Assembly (NCBI GenBank): GCA_903889565.1
Contig: CAISYC010000061.1
Span: forward strand, 62,001-126,000
DNA from: an uncultured beta proteobacterium
GTDB lineage: Bacteria; Pseudomonadota; Gammaproteobacteria; Burkholderiales; SG8-41
Direction: 5' to 3'
DNA: 64,000 nucleotides
A program made the translations under genes and the position numbers. Shown one piece after another: positions 1-9,201 of the stretch. A model generated the notes under the pieces. That model did not search any database. It was not told the origin of the DNA and worked only from the letters and a program-made list of their open reading frames with translations. How positions within the stretch are numbered: position 1 is the first letter of the stretch; every line of letters starts with the position of its first letter.

Positions 1-2
1 AC

Positions 3-668
3 AATGCACACGGCCTGTTCAGTCGCGACAGCGATGGGCGTGGACTCGGCACCCGCGGCGATCTTGGCATCTTCAGCCTGCGGAAAACGCTGGCGGCACC
101 GAACGGCGCCGCGGTCGTCATCAACAATGCGTCGCTGGCAGCAGCGCTGCCGTCGCAAATTCCTTTTGACGATGTCGCGCCTGACGCAACGTTTCTCGGC
201 AAACGGCGTCTGCGCAAACTGGTGCGTCTGCTCGGCACCTGGCCCGCGCGAACGGCGACCACGCTCATTCGGATAGCACGCTGGCTGAAAACAGGACACA
301 CCATACCGCCCTCGGCGGCAGAGTCTGAAACGCAGCTTCCGCCGGTCGAGGCGCCCGGCGCAATTCTGCTGGATGTCATGCGCAATACCGATGTTGATGC
401 GGAAATTGCGCGGCGCCGAGAACTGTATGGCCTGCTGCCGTCGCTGCTCGATCCGGTGCGCTACCAGCCTTTGTTTGCGGCGTTGCCTCCGGGAACCGTG
501 CCTTATGGTTATCCGTTCGTGGCAGACGCCGAACACGCCAACGAAGCACAGAAGCTTCTGGCGAAACACGGTATTGAATGCCTTCATTGGCCGGCTCTGC
601 CAGATGCAATTGCGGCAGCTGCGCCGGCGCATTACCGCACGATCTGGATGGTGAGTTTTCTGTGGTGA
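3..668 (+). CDS. DegT/DnrJ/EryC1-type PLP aminotransferase, C-terminal part (5' truncated by window)
   Basis: The reading frame is open from the first bases of the window, so the N-terminus lies outside. The visible start reads as a PLP-fold segment with an H-G-L-F-S stretch, then G-T-R-G-D-L-G-I-F-S and S-L-R-K-T-L. This resembles the region of sugar aminotransferases where a lysine binds the cofactor. The product would transaminate a nucleotide-linked keto sugar or a related exopolysaccharide precursor in the cytoplasm. Its stop overlaps the FemAB-like gene in a GTGA arrangement, so the two are probably translationally coupled. The family call rests on about 220 C-terminal residues only. 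The precise substrate cannot be read. Confidence 0.6.
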   Translation, partial: NAHGLFSRDSDGRGLGTRGDLGIFSLRKTLAAPNGAAVVINNASLAAALPSQIPFDDVAPDATFLGKRRLRKLVRLLGTWPARTATTLIRIARWLKTGHTIPPSAAESETQLPPVEAPGAILLDVMRNTDVDAEIARRRELYGLLPSLLDPVRYQPLFAALPPGTVPYGYPFVADAEHANEAQKLLAKHGIECLHWPALPDAIAAAAPAHYRTIWMVSFLW

Positions 669-1660
669 CGTGGCGACTTTTAACTGATGCGAACGAACTG
701 GCGGACTGGGATCGACGACTTCTCGAGTTCGACGACCATTCGATTTACCAGACACTTGCATGGGGTGAGCATCGCCGAGCACTTGGCTGGACACCCTACC
801 GCTGGGCCGCCTTTGACGGCGACAAGCTAACAGCAATGGCACAGGGCTTGTTACTCCGCTATCCGGGCGGCGTGGGTGTCGTCTGGTTACCTGGCGGACC
901 GGTCGGCGCAATTGCCGCATGGAACGAGGCGTTACAACAGATTATCCGCCGGAGCGCCGGTCTCACATTGATTTACTGCCGGTTCAATTCATTCCGTGCA
1001 CGCAGTCTGGAAGAACAAACGCTATTGATGGAAAACAACTGGCGGCCCGCCCGCTCGCCGCTAACTTCGGGCGCCAGTCTGCTCTACGATGTGGCGCGCC
1101 CCGAAACCGATCGTATCGCCGCCTGCAGCAAGAATTGGCGGCACAACCTGAAGCGCTCGCACAAGGGAGTGTTCGCTGTCGGTCCCTGGGGAAATCCAGA
1201 TGCAGCGGAAATGCGCGCTGTGTATGCGGAAATGGAAGGCCTGAAACAGCTGCCACCGCAGCACTCCGAAAACAATCTGCGCGCGCTCTACGTGCACGCT
1301 GGCAAACACATGCTTACCTATGCCTGCCGCGATGCCGCAAACAAACTGCTGTGCTTCCGTGCCTGCGCGATTTCCGGCGACAAGGCGTGGGACATGCTCG
1401 CCGCCACTGCGACAGCCGGAAGAAAGTCGTATGCCTCTTATGCAACATTCTGGGCACTGACGGAAGCGTGCAATCGCCGCGGTATCAGGCACTATGACCT
1501 GTCAGGCGTCGATCCGGACGGCAACCGTGGTGTCTACGATTTCAAACAAGGCACGGGCGCGACGCCCGTCGACTATCTTGGCGAGTGGGATTGGGCGTCG
1601 CCGCGCCTGTTTGCGCTGCCGGCAAACTGGCTGATCGGAAAACGCCGCAATGGCATCTAG
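665..1660 (+). CDS. FemAB-like / GNAT-fold acyltransferase
   Basis: This is a roughly 331-residue protein of the FemAB/peptidoglycan-bridge type, a double GNAT fold that transfers aminoacyl or acyl groups. Visible landmarks are a basic K-N-W-R-H-N-L-K-R-S segment in the middle and a late Y-D-L-S-G-V followed by G-V-Y-D-F-K-Q-G. These match the FemAB pattern of a Y/F-D-x-x-G strand followed by a F-K-x-G turn. I chose GTG at 665 because it overlaps the upstream stop as GTGA and a G-rich stretch lies just upstream; GTG at 662 is an alternative. In Gram-negative polysaccharide loci such proteins often sit with deacetylases, as here. The acceptor is unknown. Confidence 0.7.
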   Translation: MTWRLLTDANELADWDRRLLEFDDHSIYQTLAWGEHRRALGWTPYRWAAFDGDKLTAMAQGLLLRYPGGVGVVWLPGGPVGAIAAWNEALQQIIRRSAGLTLIYCRFNSFRARSLEEQTLLMENNWRPARSPLTSGASLLYDVARPETDRIAACSKNWRHNLKRSHKGVFAVGPWGNPDAAEMRAVYAEMEGLKQLPPQHSENNLRALYVHAGKHMLTYACRDAANKLLCFRACAISGDKAWDMLAATATAGRKSYASYATFWALTEACNRRGIRHYDLSGVDPDGNRGVYDFKQGTGATPVDYLGEWDWASPRLFALPANWLIGKRRNGI

Positions 1661-1702
1661 CACTTCTTTCATCAAAATGCGCCGCCGAAGGAAACAGCGC
1701 TA

Positions 1703-2482
1703 GTGCCGCGCTTGCGCAGTATTGCGACGCGTGGCCTCGCAGAGTTGAGCGCGCTGACGCGCACCGGCCGCCCGCCGCGCGCGGGCCTGCGCATCTTGAT
1801 GTATCACTCAATCGGATCGCAGGCGATTGGAGACAAACTGGGGCTCTATGGCGTCGCGCCGGCGCGATTCGCCGAACACATGACCGCCCTTGCCACCGCA
1901 ACAGGCGTCAAAACCGCCGCCCTCTCTGACCGCAATGCCACCGGCAACGATCTCCACGTCGCCGTGACCTTTGATGATGGATACCGTGACAATCTGCTCG
2001 TCGCTGCCCCCATACTGCAAAAACATGGTATTCCATTCACGGTATTCGTCTGCACCGCATTCATGCACGATCCGTCAGGAAATTTTCTGACGCCGACCGA
2101 GGTCCGCGAACTGGCGACGCTGGCGGGGGTCACCATCGGTTCGCATGGCGCGACCCACACACCGCTGACCGGGCTTGATGATCGGGCACTGCGTGAAGAA
2201 CTGGTTTCGAGCCGAACTGAACTTGAAGATGCGACCGGCCGCGCGGTCAATGCCATTTCCTATCCGCACGGCGCGGTTGACCGCCGCGTACGCGATGCCG
2301 CTGCCGCCGCCGGTTATTCGACTGGCGCCTGCAGCCGCTTCGATATCAACGATGTAACGCGCGATCCGCTGTTGCTGTGCCGTACCGATATTCATGCCGG
2401 CGATAGCGGGCACGTGTTCCGGCAGAAACTGCACGGTGACTGGGACTGGTACAAATGGCGCACCCGCGACCCGGCGCAATGA
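1703..2482 (+). CDS. Polysaccharide deacetylase (NodB/CE4 family)
   Basis: 259 residues from a GTG start, with a purine-rich GAAGGAAA ribosome site a few bases upstream. The CE4 signature is clear. T-F-D-D-G-Y at residues 89-94 carries the catalytic and metal Asp pair. S-H-G-A-T-H at 147-152 gives the two metal-binding His. A later Y-P-H-G motif is also present. The enzyme should remove N-acetyl groups from a GlcNAc- or GalNAc-containing polymer or lipid-linked precursor. No convincing signal peptide is visible, which points to a cytoplasmic or membrane-associated precursor as substrate. It follows the FemAB-like gene by about 40 bases, probably in one transcript. Confidence 0.85.
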   Translation: MPRLRSIATRGLAELSALTRTGRPPRAGLRILMYHSIGSQAIGDKLGLYGVAPARFAEHMTALATATGVKTAALSDRNATGNDLHVAVTFDDGYRDNLLVAAPILQKHGIPFTVFVCTAFMHDPSGNFLTPTEVRELATLAGVTIGSHGATHTPLTGLDDRALREELVSSRTELEDATGRAVNAISYPHGAVDRRVRDAAAAAGYSTGACSRFDINDVTRDPLLLCRTDIHAGDSGHVFRQKLHGDWDWYKWRTRDPAQ

Positions 2483-2582
2483 AATCATATGACACACGCA
2501 AGCATGCAACGCGTTTCAATGCCATCGCCGCGCCGCACATAAACGCGATGCCTTACTCAAAGCACGGACAAACCAACCTCTT

Positions 2583-3290
2583 ATGAAAAAAAGTGTCACC
2601 GCCTTGATTCTGTGCGGCGGCAAGGGTGAACGACTGCGCCCTCTCACCGAATCGATCCCGAAACCGCTGGTGCATGTCAAAGGGCGCCCGATCCTGAGCT
2701 ATCTGCTCGACCATATCCAGAAGTTCGGCATTACCGACATCGTGATCGCAGCCGGCTTCAAAGCCGAAAAAATACGGGAGTTCTTCAGCAGCCACCATCG
2801 CGGATTGAAGGTCATTATCGTCGATTCCGGCGACGTCGATATTGTCGAGCGCGTCAAAGCCTGCGCTCCACATCTCGATGGCGATTTCATTCTGTTTTAC
2901 GGCGACACTTTGGCCGATGTCGATCTCGGCAAACTGCAGGATTTTCACTATGCCCGCGGTGCGCAGGCAACGATCACACTCTACCCGCTGAAAAGCCAGT
3001 TCGGCCTTGCCACGCTCGACGACGATGCCAACGTCACGCGCTTCGAGGAAAAGCCCACCCTCGATCGCTGGATCAATATCGGCAACTTTTATTACCCGCG
3101 GGAGGCGCTGTCGTGGATGCGGGATTTCTCAAGCTACGCAGCTTTTCTCGAATTTCTCGGTCATGAAAAGAAACTAAAAGGTTACAAGCATGACGGCGTG
3201 CACATCACGGTCAACACCTTTCGTGAACTGGAAGACGCCGAACAAAACATTCATGAATTTGTGGTCAACAATACGGCAGGCAAACAATGA
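2583..3290 (+). CDS. Sugar-1-phosphate nucleotidyltransferase
   Basis: 235 residues with the nucleotidyltransferase fingerprint C-G-G-K-G-E-R-L-R-P at 11-20 and I-P-K-P-L-V shortly after. The G-D-T-L-A-D-V-D segment near the middle supplies the metal-binding Asp. The enzyme activates a hexose-1-phosphate with NTP. Which NTP is used cannot be decided from these motifs. The next gene, a 4,6-dehydratase-like SDR with an S-T-D-K motif, hints at a CDP- or dTDP-sugar. The stop overlaps the downstream start as ATGA, so the pair is coupled. About 100 bases before it hold no feature I recognise, and the ribosome site is weak. Confidence 0.8.
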   Translation: MKKSVTALILCGGKGERLRPLTESIPKPLVHVKGRPILSYLLDHIQKFGITDIVIAAGFKAEKIREFFSSHHRGLKVIIVDSGDVDIVERVKACAPHLDGDFILFYGDTLADVDLGKLQDFHYARGAQATITLYPLKSQFGLATLDDDANVTRFEEKPTLDRWINIGNFYYPREALSWMRDFSSYAAFLEFLGHEKKLKGYKHDGVHITVNTFRELEDAEQNIHEFVVNNTAGKQ

Positions 3291-4318
3291 AAATCAATAA
3301 GGCGCGCTTCTGGTTTGGCAAAAACGTATTGATCACCGGCATCAACGGCTTCATCGGCGGCAATCTGGCCAAGGCCCTGCTGGAAAACGGCGCCAGCGTC
3401 TTCGGACTGGTGCGCAATGCCGCACGCGACACCTTCCTGTACTACGAAAAACTTGACGACAAGATCACACTGATCAAGGGTGATATCACCGAGAAGGACC
3501 TGCTGACGCGGATCATCTCCGAGGAACAGATCAACGCCGTATTTCATCTGGCAGCACAGGTCGAAGTCGGCGTCGGCCTCGCCAATCCCTATCTCACGTT
3601 CGAGACGAATACTCGCGGCACCTGGTGTCTGATGGAGGCCATCCGCGCCTGCCCGCAGACCATCGAAGCGGTGGTGGTCGCCTCGACCGACAAGGCCTAC
3701 GGCGCCTACCCGGCCGAACGGATGCCGTACAAGGAAGACTATCCGCTGCTGCCGCAATACCCCTACGATGTCTCCAAGGCCTGCGCCGACATGATCGCGC
3801 GCACTTATGCAAACGAGATTTACCGGCTGCCAGTGGTAGTGACGCGCTTCTGCAATATTTTCGGCCCGGGACAGCTCAATTTTTCCGCATTGATCCCGGA
3901 TTCCACCCGGGCCTGCCTCGGTTATGGCAAATTCGTGCCGCGCGGTTCGGGCCAACAGATCCGCGACTTCATTTTTGTCGGCGATGTCGCAGATCTGTAT
4001 CTGCGCATCGGCGAACATCTGGCGCGCAACGCCGCAGCCCTGCGCGGCCGCGTCTATAACGCCGGCACCAATCAGCCGCGCGCGGTGCGCGACGTACTGG
4101 AAACCGTTTACCGTCTGAGCGAACGCAAACAGGATTTTGCTGCGGTGCTTGAAATGATGAAGGGCCGCGAAACAGTCGGCGAAATCGAGTGCCAGTACAT
4201 GGATTTCGAATTGGTTAACCGCGATTTCGGCTGGGCGCCGCAGCATTCATTCGACGACGGCGTAACCCGCACCATCGAATGGTTCAAGGGCTATCTCGCG
4301 CACAAGCATGACGCCTGA
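3287..4318 (+). CDS. NDP-sugar 4,6-dehydratase/epimerase, extended SDR (CDP-glucose 4,6-dehydratase-like)
   Basis: 343 residues with an extended SDR fold. The Rossmann glycine motif T-G-I-N-G-F-I-G-G is at 18-26. S-T-D-K-A-Y-G is at 133-139 and the catalytic Y-D-V-S-K at 160-164. The S-T-D-K sequence (Lys rather than the Glu of RmlB) is the pattern of CDP-glucose 4,6-dehydratases such as RfbG and also occurs in FlaA1-type enzymes, so a 4-keto-6-deoxysugar product is inferred. The gene overlaps the upstream nucleotidyltransferase by 4 bases and the downstream glycosyltransferase by 11. A simple 4-epimerase remains possible. Confidence 0.72.
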   Translation: MKINKARFWFGKNVLITGINGFIGGNLAKALLENGASVFGLVRNAARDTFLYYEKLDDKITLIKGDITEKDLLTRIISEEQINAVFHLAAQVEVGVGLANPYLTFETNTRGTWCLMEAIRACPQTIEAVVVASTDKAYGAYPAERMPYKEDYPLLPQYPYDVSKACADMIARTYANEIYRLPVVVTRFCNIFGPGQLNFSALIPDSTRACLGYGKFVPRGSGQQIRDFIFVGDVADLYLRIGEHLARNAAALRGRVYNAGTNQPRAVRDVLETVYRLSERKQDFAAVLEMMKGRETVGEIECQYMDFELVNRDFGWAPQHSFDDGVTRTIEWFKGYLAHKHDA

Positions 4319-5276
4319 GATCACTGTAATCGTGCCGTATTACAACGAACGCGAAACCATCCGGTTCACGCTCGAACGCGTTGCCGAACAGACGTTGCCG
4401 GCAACGCGCGCGCTCTTTGTCAATTCGTCCTCGACTGACGATACGTCCGCGATCATCGATGCGTGGCTTGGCGAAAACCAGTCGCAGTTCGCCACCCGTT
4501 TCGAAAATCTGTTCGCCAATACCGATACCCCGGCCTCGTCGAAAAATGCCGGGGTACGCCGTGCCGTCACCGAGTGGGTAGCCTTCATGGACTGCGGCCA
4601 GAATTTCTCGCGGGACTGGCTTGAGCAGCAGTTTGAATACGCGCAAGCACACAATCTCGACATTGTTTCAGGGGTCGTCTACCTGACCGGTCAAAACTGG
4701 GTTGATCGTTGCGCGATCGCACAAACCTACGGTTACCGTCGCAAGCGGCCCTGCCTGCCGACCTCACTGATCCGCAAATCGATATTTGAACGAACCGGGA
4801 TACTGACCGAGGGCCGGCGCGCTGGTTATGACGCCGCGTGGTTGCTGCGGCTAAAGAGTCTCGGCATCATACGGGGCATTAATCCATCCGTTGTGATCGA
4901 GTACATTGGCACCAATTTTTCTTCAAATCTATTCCACCTGTTCCAAAAATCCATCTTGTATGCCAAACCATCCGTCGCGCTGCCGGGCTATTTTGTGCCC
5001 TACGCCTACGCCGTGCTGTCGCTGACGTTCCTGGTCGTGCTTACATTGTCCCCGCGACTGGCACTCTGGCTGTTTGCGGCGTATTTTCTAGCGCGCACAT
5101 TCGCGATTCCGTTGCTGAAATCCGGCGGCACCGCTTTTTACAGGGAAAACCCCGTTACTTCCCTGTTGGGTTCGGGCATCGTCGGTCTGATGATGGATTG
5201 TGGGCGACTGATCGGCACCTGGCAGGGGATCTATCAATATCATTTGAAGCGCTATTGCAACCGCGCCGGTCTCTGA
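4308..5276 (+). CDS. Glycosyltransferase family 2 with C-terminal membrane segments
   Basis: 322 residues. The N-terminus has the GT-A opening E-I-T-V-I-V-P-Y-Y-N-E-R followed by the V-N-S-S-S-T-D-D-T nucleotide-binding strand. The F-M-D-C-G-Q segment sits where a DxD motif is expected, so the metal site is atypical. The last hundred residues contain two hydrophobic stretches that look like membrane helices. The enzyme probably adds one sugar of the repeat unit at the inner face of the cytoplasmic membrane. It starts inside the 3' end of the SDR gene (11-base overlap). Donor and acceptor are unknown. Confidence 0.8.
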   Translation: MTPEITVIVPYYNERETIRFTLERVAEQTLPATRALFVNSSSTDDTSAIIDAWLGENQSQFATRFENLFANTDTPASSKNAGVRRAVTEWVAFMDCGQNFSRDWLEQQFEYAQAHNLDIVSGVVYLTGQNWVDRCAIAQTYGYRRKRPCLPTSLIRKSIFERTGILTEGRRAGYDAAWLLRLKSLGIIRGINPSVVIEYIGTNFSSNLFHLFQKSILYAKPSVALPGYFVPYAYAVLSLTFLVVLTLSPRLALWLFAAYFLARTFAIPLLKSGGTAFYRENPVTSLLGSGIVGLMMDCGRLIGTWQGIYQYHLKRYCNRAGL

Positions 5277-5323
5277 CACCGCATCTGCAGCCGCGGGTGC
5301 AAGTCAATTCTTTCGTTTGATAA

Positions 5324-5986
5324 ATGGCAAAGGCACTCCAAACCATTGCAAAATGCTGCCACTGGCTCGGCTACGCTACGCTACTTTCCGTTTTCGGGGG
5401 CGGCATTGCGGTGCTCACCGCCGGATTCTGGCTGGTGCCCGCGCAGGAGACACCGCACCCCGCAGACGTGATCGTCGTTCTAGCCGGAGGGTTTGAACGA
5501 TCGCTTTATGCGGCCGATCTTTACCGGCAGGGTCTCGCACCCAAAGTCTGGATCAGCAGTCCCGCGCGCGACGGCGCTGCACGACAGCTTGAAGAAATCG
5601 GTATCGTACTGCCCAGCGAAGAGGATATACACCGCCGCATTCTCGTGCAAAAGAAGGTCGCTTCGCCCGACATCGATTTTTTTGGCGCCGGGTCGCTTAG
5701 CACGGCCGAGGAAGCGCATGCGCTACGCAACAAACTCTCCACCAAGCCGCTCCGCTTGCTAGTCGTCACCTCGCCCACCCACGCCAGGCGGGCGCGCATC
5801 GTACTCAGCGACGCACTGACGGCCCAAGGCTCGGCCGTTCAGGTAGTCGCCACACCCTACGAGCATTTCGAAGCCTATTGGTGGCGCGATCAGGGCTCCG
5901 CGCGGTCGGTGATACTCGAGCTGACAAAACTGGTGTTCTACTATTGCGGCGGCCGCTTTATGCGTGCATCCAACTCCTCTTCGTGA
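5324..5986 (+). CDS. YdcF/ElyC-family (DUF218) membrane-anchored protein
   Basis: 220 residues: one N-terminal membrane helix at about 15-40, then a soluble domain beginning A-D-V-I-V-V-L-A-G-G, the hallmark of DUF218 (SanA/ElyC/YdcF). Further family features are a central S-T-A-E-E-A-H segment and L-L-V-V-T-S-P-T-H-A-R-R. E. coli members affect envelope integrity and undecaprenyl-phosphate-dependent steps, but their reaction is not settled. A gene of this family inside an O-antigen locus fits a role in lipid-carrier handling. That role is inference. Confidence 0.8.
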   Translation: MAKALQTIAKCCHWLGYATLLSVFGGGIAVLTAGFWLVPAQETPHPADVIVVLAGGFERSLYAADLYRQGLAPKVWISSPARDGAARQLEEIGIVLPSEEDIHRRILVQKKVASPDIDFFGAGSLSTAEEAHALRNKLSTKPLRLLVVTSPTHARRARIVLSDALTAQGSAVQVVATPYEHFEAYWWRDQGSARSVILELTKLVFYYCGGRFMRASNSSS

Positions 5987-6010
5987 ACCATCCCATATGC
6001 ATCAGGCAAC

Positions 6011-6040
6011 GCGAGGCGCGATGCTAAAATCGCGCCTCGC
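6011..6040 (+). promoter_or_regulatory. Palindromic promoter-like element with extended -10
   Basis: A perfect 12-base inverted repeat, GCGAGGCGCGAT / ATCGCGCCTCGC, has a 6-base centre. TGCTAAAAT at 6022-6030 fits an extended -10 (TGnTAtAAT) and would start transcription about 25 bases before the next gene. The same element could act as a terminator for the preceding gene, but no run of T follows it. A very similar element lies at 17934-17949. Confidence 0.5.
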
Positions 6041-6062
6041 TTGATGTCTTGGTTTCGAATTA

Positions 6063-7442
6063 ATGCATATTTCTGCCATCACAAAATCTTTTGCGGATCG
6101 GCCGCTGACCATCGCGTGGATAGTCTTCGCAATTTATGGCGCGGTAGCTGCAGCATTCGTGCAGTTTCTGGCATTGCCGGTGTTGGCGCCGTCGCTGCAC
6201 GCAGGACACGGTTTGCTGGTCGGGCAGGACTCCATTGGCTATCATGCCATAGCCGCGGAATTGGCTGCTAGCATCGGTCAGGCGGGCTGGTCCGCTTGGA
6301 CACTGGCGCCGCAGGGGCATACTGCCGCCGGCTTGGCGGCACCGTTTTATTTTCTGATCGCACCAGAACCATGGTCTCTGATCCCGATAAACGCAGCGCT
6401 ACACGCGACAGCCGGCGCCATGGTCATGCAATTAGTACGCAATCTCGATGTCGATTGGCAAATCGCGTTTGCCGGCGGTGCCCTCTGGGTGGGCCTGCCG
6501 TCGACGCTGCAGTGGGTCACACAGATTCAGAAAGACGGTTATTTTTTTGCTGGGATGCTGGGCGCGCTACTTGGATTCACAATGGTGTTGCGCGTCGTCT
6601 GCGCGAGGGCTGATGCGCCCGAATTCCGCATTGGAATCGGTTTGCTTGCCGCGGGCATTGCAGCAGCAGGCATTGCCCGCCCGTACGGCTTTCAACTGAT
6701 GCAGGTAATTGCGGTGGTTTTTGCATTCATTGCGATACCAATCGCGCTTGCAAGCTTTCATCATAGAAAACTTACTGTGGCGCGATTTGTCATCGTCCTC
6801 TGCACACTCGCCGGCATCATCGCCGCACTTGGATTCGCCCCCCGCGATACACGACTGGATCCGGCCGCGCCGGCGGCGACCGGGGCCTCGGCAATCGGGG
6901 CTGCCCCAGTCGAATTGATCGCCGGGAAACCCTGGCGGCGAAGTGAAATACTGCCCGCGTTTGTCGATGGCGCGTTCATGCGCCTGGCGATCGCGCGCCG
7001 CGGTTATCTTTCTTCTTCCTACGCTTCGGCCGGCAGCATGGTCGATCTTGGGTTGCAATTTCACAGTGCGCAGGATGTGCTCGCTTACTTGCCAAGGGCG
7101 ATCCAGATTGGATTTCTGGCCCCATTTCCGGCGCAATGGCTGACGCCGGGTACCAGCCGAGGCGGCACCGCCATGCGATTAGTCGCAATGATCGAAATGT
7201 TCATACTTTATCCGCTACTAATCGCCGGTCTTCCGCTCGCAGCATGTCAATGGTGGGTACGACCGGAATTTTGGCTGATTACAGCGTTTTGCTCATTTTT
7301 CATCATCACCTACGCATTTGTGACCCCCAATGTCGGGTCGCTCTACCGCATGCGCTATGGCTTTCTGATGACGCTTGCGGCAATCGGGCTTGCCGCATTA
7401 TGGTCCGGGATTGGTGACCGAAATAACCAAAAAGGCATCTGA
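6063..7442 (+). CDS. Polytopic membrane protein of unknown function (possible lipid-linked glycosyltransferase)
   Basis: 459 residues with about nine to eleven hydrophobic segments, starting with A-W-I-V-F-A-I-Y-G-A-V-A. A periplasm-sized loop after the first helix contains Q-D-S-I-G-Y, and another hydrophilic loop occurs around residues 260-320. The layout (first loop with an acidic residue, many helices) resembles GT-C glycosyltransferases or a Wzy-type polymerase, but I see no decisive motif. Its stop overlaps the next start as TGATG. Lying inside an O-antigen locus, it is a candidate polymerase or membrane glycosyltransferase. This is inference. Confidence 0.6.
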   Translation: MHISAITKSFADRPLTIAWIVFAIYGAVAAAFVQFLALPVLAPSLHAGHGLLVGQDSIGYHAIAAELAASIGQAGWSAWTLAPQGHTAAGLAAPFYFLIAPEPWSLIPINAALHATAGAMVMQLVRNLDVDWQIAFAGGALWVGLPSTLQWVTQIQKDGYFFAGMLGALLGFTMVLRVVCARADAPEFRIGIGLLAAGIAAAGIARPYGFQLMQVIAVVFAFIAIPIALASFHHRKLTVARFVIVLCTLAGIIAALGFAPRDTRLDPAAPAATGASAIGAAPVELIAGKPWRRSEILPAFVDGAFMRLAIARRGYLSSSYASAGSMVDLGLQFHSAQDVLAYLPRAIQIGFLAPFPAQWLTPGTSRGGTAMRLVAMIEMFILYPLLIAGLPLAACQWWVRPEFWLITAFCSFFIITYAFVTPNVGSLYRMRYGFLMTLAAIGLAALWSGIGDRNNQKGI

Positions 7443-8674
7443 TGACATCTGTCTGTCGACTCTGCTCAACACCACTCACGCAAACGTTTTGCGATCTCGG
7501 CGTGATGCCGCTCGCCAATTCTTTTTTGATTGCGGCGGATTTGCCTTGCGCCGAGCTGGCGTTTCCGCTGCACGTCCGCGTCTGCGGCAACTGCTACCTG
7601 GTACAGCTTCCCGAAGTCGAAACGCCGCAGAATATTTTCAGCGACTACGCCTATTTTTCGTCCTTCGCCGACGGCTGGGTTGATCATTGCAATACGTTCG
7701 CAATTGCCGCGGTCGCGCGATTCGGCCTGACGCCCCGCCACCACGTTGTCGAAATCGCCAGCAACGACGGTTGCATGCTGGGGGCGTTCAAACGTCACGG
7801 CACTGGAATTCTGGGCGTCGAGCCGGCCGCCAATGTCGCACAGGAAGCGATTTCGCGCGGGATTGCGACCCGTATCGGTTTCTTCGGGACAGGGCTGGCT
7901 GCAGAACTGGCGACGGAAGGTCTCGCGGCTGATCTGCTCATTGCCAACAACGTACTCGCGCACGTGCCGGATCTGAATGATTTCGTCAGTGGTTTATCGG
8001 CGCTTATCAAACCGCAAGGGGTGCTCAGCATCGAATTTCCAAGCCTGCTCAATCTGATCGAGCAAACTCAGTTCGACACCATCTATCACGAACATTTTTC
8101 GTACTTCTGCCTGTTGACCGCCGAACGCGCGTTAAATCAGCACGGACTGTCGGTCTTCGACGTCGAGGATCTTGTCACGCATGGCGGATCGTTGCGGATC
8201 TACGCGCAACGATCTGCCTCCGGCCGGCAGCCGGTTGCCGCTCGCGTTGCGGCCGTGCGCCGGCGTGAAACGGAAGCTGGGCTTGATGCGGCCGGGATTT
8301 ACCGCGACTTCGAGCAGCGGGTAAAACAGCGCAAAACGGGGCTGGTGACGTTTCTGCAGACCGCCCGGAATGCCGGCAAATCGGTGGTCGCCTACGGTGC
8401 GCCAGCCAAAGGCAATACCCTGCTCAACTATTGCGGTATCGGCTGCGATCTCATCGATTACACGGTAGACCGCAGTCCGCATAAACAGGGCCGCCTGCTG
8501 CCAGGTTCGCACATTCCGATCAGGCACCCAGACGCGATCCGGCAAACCCGGCCCGACTACGTGTTAATACTGCCATGGAACTGGAAAGACGAGATCGTCG
8601 CCGAACTCTCCTACATCCGGGACTGGGGCGGCCGCTTCGTCGTGCCGGTGCCGAAGGTTGAAGTGATCGCATGA
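7442..8674 (+). CDS. NDP-sugar C-methyltransferase (zinc-binding N-domain, SAM core, C-terminal C-methyltransferase domain)
   Basis: 410 residues in three parts. A putative zinc-binding domain has C-R-L-C at 5-8 and C-G-N-C at 48-51. A SAM-binding core opens V-E-I-A-S-N-D-G-C-M-L at 103-113. A C-terminal domain carries Y-G-A-P-A-K-G-N-T. This is the layout of sugar C-methyltransferases such as TylC3 and NovU, which methylate carbon 3 or 5 of a 4-keto-6-deoxy-NDP-hexose. Starts are tightly coupled: the stop overlaps the RmlC-like epimerase as ATGA and the upstream junction is TGATG. Together with the neighbours this implies a branched methyl sugar in the polymer. Confidence 0.85.
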   Translation: MTSVCRLCSTPLTQTFCDLGVMPLANSFLIAADLPCAELAFPLHVRVCGNCYLVQLPEVETPQNIFSDYAYFSSFADGWVDHCNTFAIAAVARFGLTPRHHVVEIASNDGCMLGAFKRHGTGILGVEPAANVAQEAISRGIATRIGFFGTGLAAELATEGLAADLLIANNVLAHVPDLNDFVSGLSALIKPQGVLSIEFPSLLNLIEQTQFDTIYHEHFSYFCLLTAERALNQHGLSVFDVEDLVTHGGSLRIYAQRSASGRQPVAARVAAVRRRETEAGLDAAGIYRDFEQRVKQRKTGLVTFLQTARNAGKSVVAYGAPAKGNTLLNYCGIGCDLIDYTVDRSPHKQGRLLPGSHIPIRHPDAIRQTRPDYVLILPWNWKDEIVAELSYIRDWGGRFVVPVPKVEVIA

Positions 8675-9201
8675 AATTTGTCGACAGCGGCCTCGCCGGC
8701 GCCTGGGTAGTTGAATATGAGCCAGCGCGCGACGACCGCGGCGCATTTACCGAGCAGTGGGAGCGGGAAGCCTTCGGCCGGCGCTGCCTATTTACGGCGA
8801 TCGACCAAACGAGCTGTGCTTACAACAAAAACGCCGGCACGCTGCGAGGCATGCACTTTCAGTGCACACCTTTCGAACAAGCCAAGCTCGTCAGTTGCAG
8901 CACCGGCGCGGCATATGACGTGATTCTCGATTTACGCCCGGCATCGCCCACCTTCAAACACTGGCGCGCCTTCGAACTTCGTGCAGACGAGCCGCGTGCA
9001 ATCTATATACCTTGTGGATTTGCGCACGGCTATCTGACACTGTGCGAAGCCACGACTGTCGATTACCTGATTTCCGGCAAGTATTCGCCGGAAAATTCAC
9101 ACGGGGTACGCTGGAACGATCCCGCATTCGGCATCCGCTGGCCGGCGACGCCGACGGTCATTGCTCTGCGCGACGCGCAGTTTGCGGACTTCAAAGGATG
9201 A
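8671..9201 (+). CDS. dTDP-4-dehydrorhamnose 3,5-epimerase-like cupin (RmlC family)
   Basis: 176 residues, close to the usual RmlC length of about 180. The catalytic His falls in G-M-H-F-Q (His62). The conserved D-V-I-L-D-L-R strand is at 83-89, and the Tyr pair expected near 132 and 138 is present in D-Y-L-I-S-G-K-Y. The enzyme epimerises C3 and/or C5 of a 4-keto-6-deoxyhexose nucleotide. It sits between a C-methyltransferase and a reductase with 4-base overlaps on both sides. The relevant substrate may therefore be the methylated keto-sugar (NovW-like role) rather than the rhamnose precursor. Confidence 0.85.
   Translation: MKFVDSGLAGAWVVEYEPARDDRGAFTEQWEREAFGRRCLFTAIDQTSCAYNKNAGTLRGMHFQCTPFEQAKLVSCSTGAAYDVILDLRPASPTFKHWRAFELRADEPRAIYIPCGFAHGYLTLCEATTVDYLISGKYSPENSHGVRWNDPAFGIRWPATPTVIALRDAQFADFKG

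Noticed and set aside
6011-6040. Treating the palindrome as a rho-independent terminator
   Set aside because: No T run follows and an extended -10 sits in its centre; promoter function is favoured but a dual role is not excluded.
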